Program-made: the position numbers and the translations under genes
Assembly (NCBI GenBank): GCA_008828725.1
Contig: MEHQ01002961.1
Location: 1 to 64,000, forward strand
Source: Saccharina japonica
Taxonomy: Eukaryota > Sar > Phaeophyceae > Laminariales > Laminariaceae
DNA length: 64,000 nucleotides
Reading direction: 5' to 3'
Notes under the pieces: generated by a model
Databases searched by the model: none
The model's input: the letters and a program-made list of their open reading frames with translations, nothing else
Told to the model about the DNA's origin: nothing
Shown here: positions 43,623 through 54,639 of the stretch, piece after piece
Numbering within the stretch: position 1 is the stretch's first letter
Layout of the letters: each line of letters opens with the position of its first letter

Positions 43623-44040
43623 AACTGTTAATAGTCGGAGTTGCAGTTGGAGTTGGGATATTTATTTGGCAGTAGTTGAATATGTATACTTTGCAGTAGC
43701 CAAAGGGGTGAGAACGCTGACAGTAGCAGTGAAAAAATCGGGGTATAGACCCGGGGTGTAGCCGTCCCCCCCCACTCGCCGCGGGTGGGAGCTCGCAACC
43801 GAAGACAGGGTATCGGACGGAGTCATGAATGCAGGAGGGGGCAATTTTCGGGCCCATATATTTCTGGCTGTGGGGCTCCCCAAGTGGGGGCCTTCCCATT
43901 ATATTTGCAACCCCCCTTGTAAATCGCATACTTTTGATTCTGTTTTGTGATAAGACCTACGTTGTCCTTGGGATCCTTTGCCTCGGACAGACAATCGATC
44001 CCCACTTGAATTATCTAGGTATTTCCGCGGGCGGGTAGAT
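43623..44040. other. No gene recognised
   Basis: Flank between copia and the GATC-tailed copy D. Nothing conserved is seen. Confidence 0.5.
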
Positions 44041-44441
44041 TGCTGATCTGTACGACCTGTTTGATCTGTATGATCTGTATGATCCAGCTCATGTTTTTGC
44101 CGGGTGGGAGCCGTACGACCTGCCCGACCTAGAAAAGGTTTCCTTCGTTGGACCTGTGCTAAATATACAGATCCCGCACAACATATCATAACCGCAGCTC
44201 GGGACCTAGATGATATACGGTAAGATCGTGATCTAGACGATCTTCGGTAAGATCGTGATCTAGATGATCTACGGTAAGATCGTGATCTAGATGATCTACG
44301 GTAAGATCGTGATCTAGATGATCTACGGTAAGATCGTGATCTAGATGATCTTCGGTAAGATCGTGATCTAGATGATCTACGGTAAGATCGTGATCTAGAT
44401 GATCTACGGTAAGATCGTGATCTAGATGATCTACGGTAATA
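44041..44441 (+). repeat. GATC-tailed dispersed family, copy D, with 27-bp satellite tail
   Basis: The core TATGATCCAGCTCATGTTTT, TGCCGGGTGGGAGCC and ATACAGATCCCGCACAAC is followed by about nine 27-bp units (GGTAAGATCGTGATCTAGAT plus GATCTAC) at 44195-44441. The tail units are GATC palindrome-rich and related to those of copy E but with GTAAGATCGTG instead of ATCATGATC. Confidence 0.8.
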
Positions 44442-45949
44442 TCGTGAAGTGGTGGTTCTTCATCGAACGGCGCATAGACTTGCTGTCAAGATCGAGACTT
44501 TGTGTGGGGTACAGCGCTCCCCGCGTGCGGAACGCGAGAGAAGATTCTGGAGGTACCGTACACTGTAATCAAGATAAACATACACCCTGGGGTGAATTTG
44601 TCCCGAGCCTGTTTTCTGAGAAAGCTCAAGGGGGGGCGGGGGGGGGCATACGGCTGTCTCTTGAAAGAGTTCGTCGAGATCTTTCCGTATTAAACACATC
44701 GCTCGGGGTTTGCGCTTTCTCCCTGTTTGTCGAGAGCACCAGCTTGGAAGGTCGCCCCAGGGGGGCGTGTTGTCTTGCGAGCAATACCACGGCTATATAG
44801 GGCCGGTGGCTTATTTTCTGAGCACTCCGCACGAGGAACTCGACATATCTCACCGGAAACATGAAAATCGAAGAAATTTGTTCGCGTAGGCCCGACCAAT
44901 TATTTGTATGCGCTGTATGCGCTTCTATACTAGTCCTGGAACAAATGTACAAACGCAATATTTTCTCACTATTAATAGCCGGTACCGGTCAGAAACTATT
45001 GCCTCAGAAGGCAAAACCTAACTGCAACCTCTATATTTACCGTGTTGTCTTGTGTGCGTGGTATGCAGCATGGCTCGCAGAGCAGAGCACGGAGAAGGTG
45101 AAAACTCTGATGCATGTTCACAAACGTATTCATGCCGAAGCCGCTAGACAGGTGTCTCGCGTGCATTGTAGCGGAAACTGGCAAGGGATTTCGTAGCGAA
45201 AACTGACAGGCCAAGGCACGGATAACGTCCAACCGGCGTTTACCGGGAAGGTGTTGGATAAGGAACGCAATGGTGGTGGGTCGTCCGCTCGGTGTCTCAG
45301 TAATCCAAGAATGCGTACACTCCGGATAGTCGGGGGGGGGGGGAGGGGCGTTTTTTTTGCAAATACATGTGAACATGCCACAGAGATGGAGACCATGGCA
45401 GGCGTATCAGCCAGCCGGTTCTCCCTCCCGAGCCGCAGAAAGCTACTGTATACCTGGCACTACGCAACGCAGTTTGAAAGAAGTCTGTGCAACGAAGGGG
45501 AGGGACAAGGGGGATCGGATGAATCGATTCAATACAAACCAGGGCCCTTTATGAGTACTCTCTACGGTCCCGTTCGGTCCCGACCGACCCGTAGGATTGG
45601 TGATATCGGAAACAAAACAACCTAATCTAACCGCAGTAGTGTCCGGGTGACCAATGTCCAGGTGACAGTTCCGAACCGACTCTTGCAAACACTCGAAGCC
45701 CTGAACCTCGTCAAACCAAATCGTATCATTTTGAAGATCCGAAGTCAACGTATCCGTGAGGCTCTGTACTGACTGGACAGAACGGAGCCGTAACTAATAT
45801 CCACAGCGCGGTTCAGATCCATAATATGCGGTTCCTTCTATGGTTCTGATACGTGGAATCGTAGAAACAATACCCGGTTCTGCACCAAGCGAATAGTCAA
45901 TCGAAGCGGCGGTTCTGATTGTGTCGACCATATTATCATTGTCGCGCAG
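44442..45949. other. No gene recognised
   Basis: Open frames up to 126 codons on both strands overlap and have no domain. G-rich tracts at 44630-44647 and 45332-45346. No repeat ends resolved. Confidence 0.5.
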
Positions 45950-46233
45950 GCGCGTGCTACGATAGAGGCAGCACGTTTTGGGTGAAACGGTTTTTGAATG
46001 ACCTAGTAAAGGCTCCTTAACCCAAAATCGTCGGAATGTGTCCATTTTTGTCTTGCCATATTTTTCGTTGTCTTCTTATATATATAGGACCATGGGGATT
46101 GTTCATCGGGTAGCACTTTTATTTCCCTCCAAAATTAGTGTGCAGGCTACTGCAGGTATAGAGCTCCTCAAGTGACCACCCTCAGGAAAAACATGGTGCA
46201 CCTGCATGCAGGCATGCTACCGTAGCATGCGTT
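45950..46233 (+). mobile_element. 4-bp-TSD MITE family member
   Basis: Left GCGCGTGCTACGATAGAGGC, right GGCATGCTACCGTAGCATGC. The interior has CTCCTTAACCCAAAATCGTC and CTGCATGCAGG, as in the 15860 copy. The target duplication is not clear. Confidence 0.75.
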
Positions 46234-47434
46234 CACGTAAAAAGGACGATGATGCGTGACACTTTGTGTACTTGGCCCAAAGCTCGTACGAAGTGCTGTG
46301 ATTCGTCACATACGAGTCAAACGAAGTGCCCAAAGTATCGAACTATGAAGCTCCAGACAGATTCCTCGGTTCTTACTCACATGGGTAGTATTTTGATGGT
46401 GCGGCACACAACCATGGCTCCTGCTACGAGGAAGCCGTAGTTTTGTATGCGGTTACCGAAAACCCGATACCTTACGGGCCTATAGAGCCGATCCGTTCCG
46501 TAGGAGTGCCGAGGCGATGGTTCCGACCCGAACCGTACAGTACAAATACTCGACCCCGTACGAAACTGAACCGAACCGTACCGTACCGAAGACTTTGAAA
46601 CCCAAAGCTCCTATCCGAACCGACCGGTAGGATAACTAATTCTTCAGGACAAAACCGAACCAAATCGTGGGATAACTGCCAGGTATATCCTTTTAACCGA
46701 ACCGAACTGAACGATGGGAACGTCGAAAGGGAAGGAACCCCGGTTCGGAACCGCGAAAAGCCCTGGAACAATGCGTGGTTTGTTCTGGGTGAGAACTAAG
46801 CGTGTTGTCTTTGTATGCTGGGTTTGTATGATCGACATCGATGGCGCCAACATGATGTATTCTGGTTTGTCGCGTGGGGGTGGCCATACGAAGTGGGTCA
46901 TCGCCGGCACGGAAGGAGTGTGCTGGTAGACGGATAGGACACGCGAACTGACAACGCTCGAGCTACCTTTAACTTCTGGTGTTGTCACTTATGAATCTAT
47001 TCATGGCGGCGGAACGGTGCTAATAGCAGCCGGGCTCTGCATCTCGTGGCCCTTCCGCCAACATGGAGACATGTAGATATCTATGATATGATACGAAGAT
47101 GGAAACGCGCTATGTACGATAGGGCATGCCTTATACCACATGTTGGCCGAAACCTCATATTCGACTGATTAGTACTATACTCATCGGCTGACGAACTAGC
47201 CAATGTCGTTCCCTCTACAGTGCGGTAGGAGGGGTAGTTTTGCACCGCAGGCGTGTCTGACCGAGCACAACGCACACGTCGGTCATGCCTCTGTAGTGCG
47301 GTCGGCGTTTCTGACTGACTCTTAGTACACTCCTCAACTGAGGCACTACTACCCAATATCGTTGCCTTTACAGTGCTGTAGGAGAAGTAGTTTTTTATCC
47401 CAGGCGTGCCTGACTGAGAACAGTGCATTCAGTA
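46234..47434. other. No gene; degenerate CCGAACCG-rich stretch (about 46480-46730)
   Basis: Words CCGAACCGTACCG and CGACCCGAACCG recur in a diverged simple repeat. Two related blocks near 47200-47300 and 47340-47420 share GTAGGAGGGGTAGTTTTGCA-like sequence and GCAGGCGTG. No product. Confidence 0.45.
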
Positions 47435-47576
47435 CAGGACACCTAATAGGAAGCAGGAAAATTGGCCCAGGCTGGATTTCTAATTTGAGAGATGACGACT
47501 GTCGAACTTCTTATTTTCCTCTAAATGCCAGGCTGGCTTTCTTATTATCCTGTTTCTTATTACGTAGGTGTCCTGT
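47435..47576 (+). mobile_element. Tc1/mariner-like MITE, copy 4 (best ends)
   Basis: TA (47433-47434) precedes CAGGACACCTAATAGGAAGC; the right end is CCTGTTTCTTATTACGTAGG then TGTCCTG. Inner GGCCCAGGCTGG and CCAGGCTGGC blocks are present. CAG..CTG ends next to TA suggest the Tc1/mariner superfamily. No coding. Confidence 0.7.
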
Positions 47577-48092
47577 CCTGTATGTGGGCCATGCCTCTAT
47601 AGTGTGGTAGAGTAGTCGATTCTGGACTGACGGGGCTCCTGAACTAGCAAACTTACCCAATACAGTGGAAAGTACCGTTGTGGTTTTTAACCGTGTAAGT
47701 ACCGTTGTGGTTCATAACCATGTAATAATAAATTACTCGAAGTTACACTTAGGCCACACGGGATTGTTCATCGAGTGTAGTGGGTTAAGTGATGATTGTT
47801 TTTGGAAAGCAGTGTTTGGGTTGTGTGTGTATACAGAGGTAGTTCCTCAGGCAAGCAACCTCAATAAAAACATGACCTGCAAGAAATACCGTACGTACGT
47901 AGCACTCGCCGATGGGTGTTAGGCAAGTGGTACGGTATAACCGGGTGTACGCGCGCTTTATTTGTGTTGTGTGTTCAGTGGCGTACCGGGGGGGGAGGTA
48001 TGTGCATGTCTTGTCGCATGGTAAGTGATGGAATCGGGTTGTGGACCACCCATGTCTCGCTAATCTCAAGCAATGCTCGTATAGTCGATGCA
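47577..48092. other. No gene recognised
   Basis: Includes two adjacent GTACCGTTGTGGTT-containing short repeats (47672-47722). Nothing else supported. Confidence 0.5.
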
Positions 48093-48420
48093 GACTATTT
48101 CGGTCGCCCCGGTAGTATACTGGTTGAGTTAAAATGCCACTAGCATTGGTACACGAGTTCGAATCCCACTGTGGTGATATTTTTTACTTTATTTGCCAAA
48201 AAAAAAAGGAACCAATTGCTGAGAGCGCCTTCGTAGCGTGGGTAGGCGGAATTCGACGCGAGTCGACGAGGGAAGAAAATGCTGAAATCTCCTCGCGATA
48301 AAAATACGAGGCACGTACCGTAGTGGGAAGGGAGGAAAAGAGCCTACTTAGTGACCCCGGATCTGGGTTATACGACTAAAGAGGGAGAGAGAAAGGAAGG
48401 GTGAAGATAATATTTGGGAT
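48093..48420 (+). mobile_element. SINE family 1, full-length copy, plus strand
   Basis: The head GGTCGCCCCGGTAGTATACT (box A-like TAGTATACTGG) and box B ACGAGTTCGAATCCCAC lie ~45 bp apart. A T-rich spacer follows, then a body with GAGAGCGCCTTCGTAGCG, GAGTCGACGAGGGAAG, CTCCTCGCGATAAAAATACG and GACCCCGGATCTGGGTTA, and the tail GGGATGGACAAAAACACAAA. It is a tRNA-derived, RNA polymerase III type SINE. Confidence 0.85.
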
Positions 48421-49575
48421 GGACAAAAACACAAACAAAAAACGTTGGAATCATGAATGGGCGGGCGTGACGGTGAGGGGGAGGCGAGGCGGGTGGGGCG
48501 TCGATAAAAACGTTTTTTATTTTGCATGTTATTTTTTTTTCAGAACCTCCCACCAACGGAAAAGAGTGTTACTGCCTGTGTCTACAAAAACAAAAGGAAG
48601 GGAAATGCCGTTTTCTGAGAAGACACGTGAACGTTCCACAGAAACGCGTGCCAACCCGGCAGCTCTGCCTCCCGGGCAACAGAAAACGACACCAACGAAG
48701 AAGCAACGCGAAGTCGAACGACACACGACGAAACGTCGACTTATAGACCATTTTCCAGGCGACCCAACGCCAAAAACAACACGCAATGTGGTCCAGCACC
48801 CGTAACGATGATGTATCGAAAACACTACGGATGAGCCAGTATCTACTATAGGTTGGGAAGACCAAGTTCCCCAGGTGCAAAAAATGGTCTATTTCAGAAA
48901 CTACGTTCTTGGAGAAAGGCCCTAAACGTTCGTGGATGTGTTCTATTAATAGGAGTCGCTGCCAATTCGTCAACGAATGGGGTGTTTTTTTTGTTCGTTG
49001 GGGCCGGAAATGTGGGGAGCCCTGAGGCCCAAATATATCAAAAACAAAAACAAAAATTCAACTACCTGTCAGAAGAAACATGCACCATCGTTCTATTGGG
49101 GTAACAAGTCTGACAAAATATATTGATTGCAGCTTGAACAGATTTGGTGTAATTTGTCCGTCGGAACAATACCATACGAGCATACATTAATCAAACGATT
49201 TACAACACAATATCGTGCCGCAATACACTGATGTAGACCAGTGACTCGAAGTAGAATACGAGTCTCTTCGATCGAGTGAAAAAAGTAACGTACGTAAGCT
49301 ACCAACACGCGCGCAGAAACGAACATCGAAGCCCTTAATATGCGGTATGCCCTCGTATGCACACCAGGACCAGCACATGAGCAGAGTCACACCAATACCA
49401 CAGTGGTACCAACGACAGCGGAGGTGGAACACTCGCCCTGCCTTCAGCGAAATGATCACCCAATGTCGTGAGCTAGAGCAATACCCGGAGCAGCGCCAAC
49501 ACCAGTACTACCTACCAGCAACAACAGCTATTGTTATCACCGAGGTCCATAGTAAATTGAACCAAATGCTGTTAT
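48421..49575. other. No gene recognised
   Basis: Open frames to 134 codons (48401-48805 plus, 48569-48973 minus) overlap antisense and have no domain. I do not call either. Confidence 0.5.
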
Positions 49576-49579
49576 TAAC

Positions 49580-49665
49580 CCTTTTAGGACTGCAGTCCCG
49601 TTTTGGGGACAAACCCCTCTAATTCTAAGTGATTTGTCCCCAAAACGGGACTCCAGTCCTATAAG
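49580..49665. mobile_element. piggyBac-like MITE, right end slightly shortened
   Basis: TTAA at 49576-49579, then CCCTTTTAGGACTGCAGTCC and the inverse arm GGGACTCCAGTCCTATAAG. The right flank lacks the full GGG-TTAA. Confidence 0.75.
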
Positions 49666-50504
49666 TAAAATAGGTAAATATTTGCCGGTAAGTGTTTTTG
49701 TATGTACCGTAGGTTCTGTTTACTATGGTATCCCGTAATAGTACAGAACTGATACCACATACGTAGTTTTCCTAAGATAAGAGTACCACAAACCGGCACT
49801 GTTGTGGTTGTGCTGGTAGTTCATGCCGTTGAATACAAAGAACGGTTTCATGTGAAGATAAAACGCACACTATTCGCCCGTACGACCGTCCAATACTGAA
49901 AGGGCACAACTAGGGCAAGCGAGCGGGCCAATGACATTTACTGGCCGTGTACCCTGAACTACAGTACAAACCACTTACCTCCGGTATTGACTTACAAAGG
50001 CTTGAACCGGTGGAATGCGTCAGCACCTGCGCCGCATCCAGGGGGCTGTTTACTCCATAGCGAAAGTTTCCGAGACCTTCAGGCATACCCGTAGTCGTGT
50101 GGATATATGTTTTCAAACATTGGAACTATATCCTGTGCATACGCACCTTATATGGAACTATATCCTGTGCATACGCACCTTTTAGGGCACGGGGTCCATG
50201 CCAATTCATGGAACCGCGAAATTATGTGTATCCGTGAATACTACTGCGCCCGAGTGCAGTGAAAAATACACCTCCAAATATGACGGTACAGCGTACGATA
50301 AGCTCGTGGGAAGGGTCCATGCGGAGGTAACTGCCTCCGACTCTGTTCGGTGTGATAGTGTCTCCCCGGACGCTCGTAACGCCTCTTTTTCGCAATCGCT
50401 TGTTTTCTGTATTCCGTTCCGGCCTTGTCTCGTCTCACCGGGTCTCACCGTTTCCAAACAAATAGGTGTTCTTCATAGCCTCCTCATCCTCCTGGAGACG
50501 GCCG
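49666..50504. other. Upstream region of the CCCH gene; 32-bp tandem pair
   Basis: A TACTATGGT/CCCGTAA right end of the small MITE family lies at 49707-49740. Two tandem 32-bp units (ATGGAACTATATCCTGTGCA start) occupy 50121-50183. No TATA box or start site could be assigned for the gene downstream. Confidence 0.5.
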
Positions 50505-51674
50505 ATGGCAAACATGTATAGACCAGGGGTGCCGGACGATTGGGAGCAGGGAGAAGTGCTGGACGCGCGGCCTGTTCCCGGGGCGCCGGCGCCGTGGAAT
50601 GGGTGGGAGGCCGCTCGCGAAGAGCGCGTGCGGATCATGGAACGCATCGACGACGTCAACGCACGCCTAGACGACTTCACCGCGGCTACCTACGCCCGCC
50701 TCGAGGAGCAAACTGTGGTTCTCTCGCAGTTGAAGCGCATGGTAGCGGACCTCTTGAACAGGGGCGGGCGACCGAGAGCGGGGCGCGCGGGTGGCCTGGA
50801 AGACGACACTGAGGGGGCGTTCGATGACCCGGGGGACGGGGCGGGACCAATGGCCGAAGAAAAGCGCGCACAGAAGCTCCTGGCGAGGCGGCGCTCGACC
50901 ATGTGGGGCAACCCAGACACCCGCGCATGGTGGCTTCTCTCCGGAGATTTGCCCAAGAACAGCCTTCACCGCACGGAGCTGCGGGACCTGCTGTCCAAGA
51001 AAGCGCTAGTGACGGCGGCGGTCGCAACCCAGCTCCAGACGCTTTCCGGGCTGGACGTGGGCGCGTTTTTGCCTCCGGGGATCGACTTGGACGTCGCGGC
51101 AAACCTCCTGGTCGACCGCCAGATGCGAGTTCTGGGCAACGCGATCGTGCTCGTCGTGGGAGAAGACGCTTCGAGCGTGGGTCGGACCCGAGCGTCGCAG
51201 CTCGGCGACGCCTTCAACGAGGGCGTCACCCTGGTGGAAGACCACTGCATGCAGCAGCTTGCGGCCCTTCAGCATCCGGACAACCGGAGGAGGATGGTGC
51301 AGGTGGTGAACGATGACCTCCACGCGTGGTCGGTGGCGTTGCACGGCGCCTCCGCGGCGGCGGGGCGCAGGTGGGCCACGCCCCCCGGGATCGCCGACCT
51401 GCCGCCGGTGGTGGTCCCCGTCTGGAGGAAGCTGCGCGCCTACATCGACACCGGCGTCGTCCCCAACGACCCACCCCCCCAAAGAAGGTTACCGTCTGCT
51501 TCGGTGGGCCGCCCCCCCACGAAGCGGGGGCGAAAGGAACCCACCCCAAAGGACGCCACCCCCACCTGCTTCCAGTGGGACAGGAAAAAGACGTGCCGCT
51601 TCGGAGATGCTTGTGTGTATACCCACGACCCCAACCCCAACTCGGAGCCAGGCGGTAGCGCCGTCAGAGGGTAG
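50505..51674 (+). CDS. CCCH zinc-finger protein, Gag-like, single exon
   Basis: 389 codons from the ATG at 50505 (an in-frame GTG at 50466 lies upstream; the ATG has a purine-poor but acceptable context, GCCGATGGC). Residues 30-85 are charged and helical (EERVRIMERIDDVNARLDD, QLKRMVADLL), probably a coiled coil. An acidic Gly-rich linker follows. Residues 110-310 form a mainly helical domain (WWLLSGDLPKNSLHR, VEDHCMQQLAALQHP). The basic tail ends in one CCCH finger, Cys355, Cys364, Cys370, His374 (C-x8-C-x5-C-x3-H: CFQWDRKKTCRFGDACVYTH). Such fingers bind RNA. GC content is far above the flanks. The architecture (helical domain, basic linker, terminal finger) resembles a retroelement Gag, but no polymerase or LTR lies next to it, so it may be a domesticated or orphan Gag, or a host RNA-binding protein. 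Confidence 0.75.
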   Translation: MANMYRPGVPDDWEQGEVLDARPVPGAPAPWNGWEAAREERVRIMERIDDVNARLDDFTAATYARLEEQTVVLSQLKRMVADLLNRGGRPRAGRAGGLEDDTEGAFDDPGDGAGPMAEEKRAQKLLARRRSTMWGNPDTRAWWLLSGDLPKNSLHRTELRDLLSKKALVTAAVATQLQTLSGLDVGAFLPPGIDLDVAANLLVDRQMRVLGNAIVLVVGEDASSVGRTRASQLGDAFNEGVTLVEDHCMQQLAALQHPDNRRRMVQVVNDDLHAWSVALHGASAAAGRRWATPPGIADLPPVVVPVWRKLRAYIDTGVVPNDPPPQRRLPSASVGRPPTKRGRKEPTPKDATPTCFQWDRKKTCRFGDACVYTHDPNPNSEPGGSAVRG

Positions 51675-54015
51675 CGCCTGAGGCGGAGCAAGGTGCGGGA
51701 TACACCGAACTCAACATCGAGTGGTGGCGATGGCGGCGGGAAATTTCCAGGGACCTCTTCACGGCCTCATGACCCCAACCCGCGGCTCTGGTCATGAACT
51801 GTTTCGGAACCTCAGGGGTCGGGTTGGGTCTGGTGGGGTGGGGGTTCAGGCGGTTTTTCACGTTTTCACGGATCGGGTCTAGTCCCCGTTTGTCCCACCC
51901 CACTCGACCCGACCCGACCTAGCCCATGAGGTTTTTATACGACTCGCCCTGGAAAATGCTGGATTGCTTGTCGAAACCTAACTGCGCCAGAATTCCGTGC
52001 CATAGGGATACGGGGCTCACCAGCTGTCGGGGCCTTCCTTGGGCCAAGCACACGCAGCAGAATAGCCGAATAGCTAGAGGGTCATATATATGTGTTTTCG
52101 AGTTATGCACGTGGTAGATCCAGGTTATTCCGTTAGTCGTGTGGGATATGTACTGGAGTATATGGGAAGGGTTGGATGCACCAACCGCGGTAAGTAAGTG
52201 TTGCTTCTGTTTTTTGCTGCACACTATCCGGTAAGAACTAGTCCGACAGTATTTTCAGGTTTTTTTTTTGTGTAGGGTGTTTGGTTTTCTATTGGTATTG
52301 AGGGAAATTATCGCAGGTGCGCGGAGAAGAAGTGCCTAACGCCACGGGGTTGGCAGCAGCGCTCTCGGGCGCATACACGCCCGCGATTGGTCCCCGAGTT
52401 CCGCGCTGACATTGCGCTTTGGGGTATACCCATGGCCGAAGCAGCTATCTCCAGAATTGTTACTGCTGGCTACACGCCTCTGTACAACTTCAGTCCCACT
52501 CCTGCGCCCCGTGTTCACGGTTGGGAGCGACAGGGGGCGTCTACTTTTAAGTGTAGTGTTATTTTTCATGCTGAAATTTCCGTCGGAAATTACGCCTCCT
52601 TCCTGGTCAAGGGGCATAGGGAGACAGTACAAGGTAGGTGGGGTTGCGGTCCTAGCTATAGGAGCGCTAAAACAAGTTTTCCGAAACGTCGGGGAATCGT
52701 GATAAGCCCTGCTGGATAGTGCGTCCGCCAAACCCCCGCTTCTGGCGGTGCTGCGCTGCTGGTGGGCGGACAGCGGGTGTCGCAACGAGAGGGCATGCGC
52801 GAAAGCAAAATAGATGGAAACCCTTGGTGTAAACGAGTACACCTGCGATCGCGTGTTTGAATGGGGGGTGTCGGTGTCACGTAGTTTTGCATGGGCGGGC
52901 AAGCGACGGCGGGAACAATCGGACCGAGGGACTGCTGTTGTATGGGGAAGCTATAGCTTTCTTCTGGTTTCGCTCGCATGCGAAGGAATTGACTGTTAGG
53001 GGGAATAGTTTCAGCCATCCAAGGCTACGTACAATATTTTTGTGCGTCTACGAGGATAGGGGTGGGCACGCTGCCGCACGTGATCAGGAGGGGTAGCGGG
53101 ATTATTTTGCACTGGGAGCGGGTGGGCATGTTGCTTGTAGCTCGCGGGCCATTGGTTTGAATTTTATTAAATGCTCTCTGATAAATCGTCGCCGGGTGAC
53201 GGCGCCGTTCGGTAATACTTGGTATACTTTGGTTCTCGTGCAATTGCGGTACACTGTTTCAGGTTGCGACCGGGAGGGTCGCACGTGGCTGCGTTTGAAA
53301 ATCTCCTATATTTGGGTACGCGCAGCACGGTATTGTCTACGTTTGCAGTGCAGAAATTGATGCCCCGTTGCTGGTACCGATTGCGTGGTCGCGATGGGGT
53401 TCATGCAACATTTTTCATTGCTTCCTTGCTTGCTGGCCTGACGAGTAAGGCTGTCGGCGACATGCACCGTCGCGGTGTACCACCTGGGCCGGTCCAAGAC
53501 CTTGATTTTTGTTTTGCTTTATTTTGCGTTGGCAGTGCACTATCTGGTCCAACACCGTGCAATACTGTTTTTTCCCGCTAGTTACCGTTCGCTTTTTGTA
53601 TTCTCTGACCAGTGGCTGGATTTGCGCCGACCGTGTCAAAGCTCGGTTATGCGATCAAAAATGGGGCGGGAGCTAGGTTCAGACCCTGTGTTCAGGGTCG
53701 GGTAGAGGTGGCGCCGTCCCTCTTAAGGTGATACTGCTGTCATGTTTGGCAGCGATACCCAAACACACACCGATGTCTGTGTCCCATAGCCCTTCGGGCG
53801 AGAACGAAAAAGCGAGGCGTTATGTCCCGTCATTGAGAGTCCAAGGAACACACCTCCTCACGTGCTGCCTGTGGGGAGCCGCTCATGATTGCGGCCGGGG
53901 GCTGCGCGCAGGCATGAATTGTGGATTGGCGGTCTGGAAGTTTGCACACTTCGGTAGATCATGTTTTCTCACTTCATGATATATAAGCAGTAGACCTTTC
54001 AAGGCATATCTATTC
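51675..54015. other. No gene; includes a CGACCC-type hairpin
   Basis: 51812-51925 contains GGGGTCGGGTTGGGTCTGG and, 60 bp on, CCCACCCCACTCGACCCGAC, which pair imperfectly. The remainder (52000-54000) has overlapping open frames on both strands (to 188 codons) without domains. I call nothing. Confidence 0.5.
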
Positions 54016-54618
54016 CCGGTCTTCCTTGATCTAGCCCGTGTTGCTGGGTGGGACGTGTACATTCTGCGTGGTCCAGCACACCTTTCCTGGGCTGGATATG
54101 TACTATGCAGACCCAGCACAACCTCTCACACCGGCAGGTGAGGAACTGGATAATCTAGATCATGGTCTATCTGTAGATCATCTAGACCATGATATTACTG
54201 TAGATGGTCTAGATCATGATATCTGTAGATCATCTAGACCATGATATTACTGTAGATGGTCTAGATCATGATATCTGTAGATGATCTAGATCATGATCTA
54301 TCTGTAGATGATCTAGATCATGATCTATCTGTAGATGATCTAGATCATGATCTATCTGTAGATGATCTAGATCATGATCTATCTGTAGATGATCTAGATC
54401 ATGACCTATCTGTAGATGATCTAGATCATGATATATCTGTAGATGATCTAGATCATGATCTATCTGTAGATGAGATCTAGATCATGCTATATCTGTAGAT
54501 GTCTAGATCATGACATATCTGTAGATGGTCTAGATCATGATATATCTGTAGATGATCTAGATCACGATCTATCTGTAGATGATCTACTGTAGATCATGAT
54601 ATATCTGTAGATGATCTG
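54016..54618 (+). repeat. GATC-tailed dispersed family, copy E, with long 27-bp satellite tail
   Basis: The core TTGATCTAGCCCGTGTTGCT, GGGTGGGACGTGTACATTC, GATATGTACTATGCAGACCC and AGCACAACCTCTCACACC is followed from 54150 by about 17 units of 27 bp (TAGATGATCTAGATCATGAT plus CTATCTG), each a GATC-rich palindrome. The tail is open as a 9-residue peptide repeat (DDLDHDLSV) because 27 is a multiple of 3. I regard this as incidental. No transposase or RT is associated. Confidence 0.85.
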
Positions 54619-54639
54619 TTCGAGGCGTGAACGTTTGGT

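Noticed and set aside
44195-44441. CRISPR-like or bacterial iteron-like GATC repeats
   Set aside because: No spacers and no replication gene; the repeats are the tail of a dispersed eukaryotic element.
48401-48973. 134-codon ORFs on opposite strands
   Set aside because: They overlap antisense, one starts within a SINE tail, and neither has a domain.
50686-51549. Antisense and shifted ORFs of 80-158 codons over the CCCH gene
   Set aside because: Shadows of a GC-rich coding frame; the plus-strand frame alone carries the zinc finger and coiled coil.
54268-54480. ORF with repeated DDLDHDLSV units
   Set aside because: It is the in-frame reading of a 27-bp GATC satellite; the related array at 44195-44441 gives different peptides.
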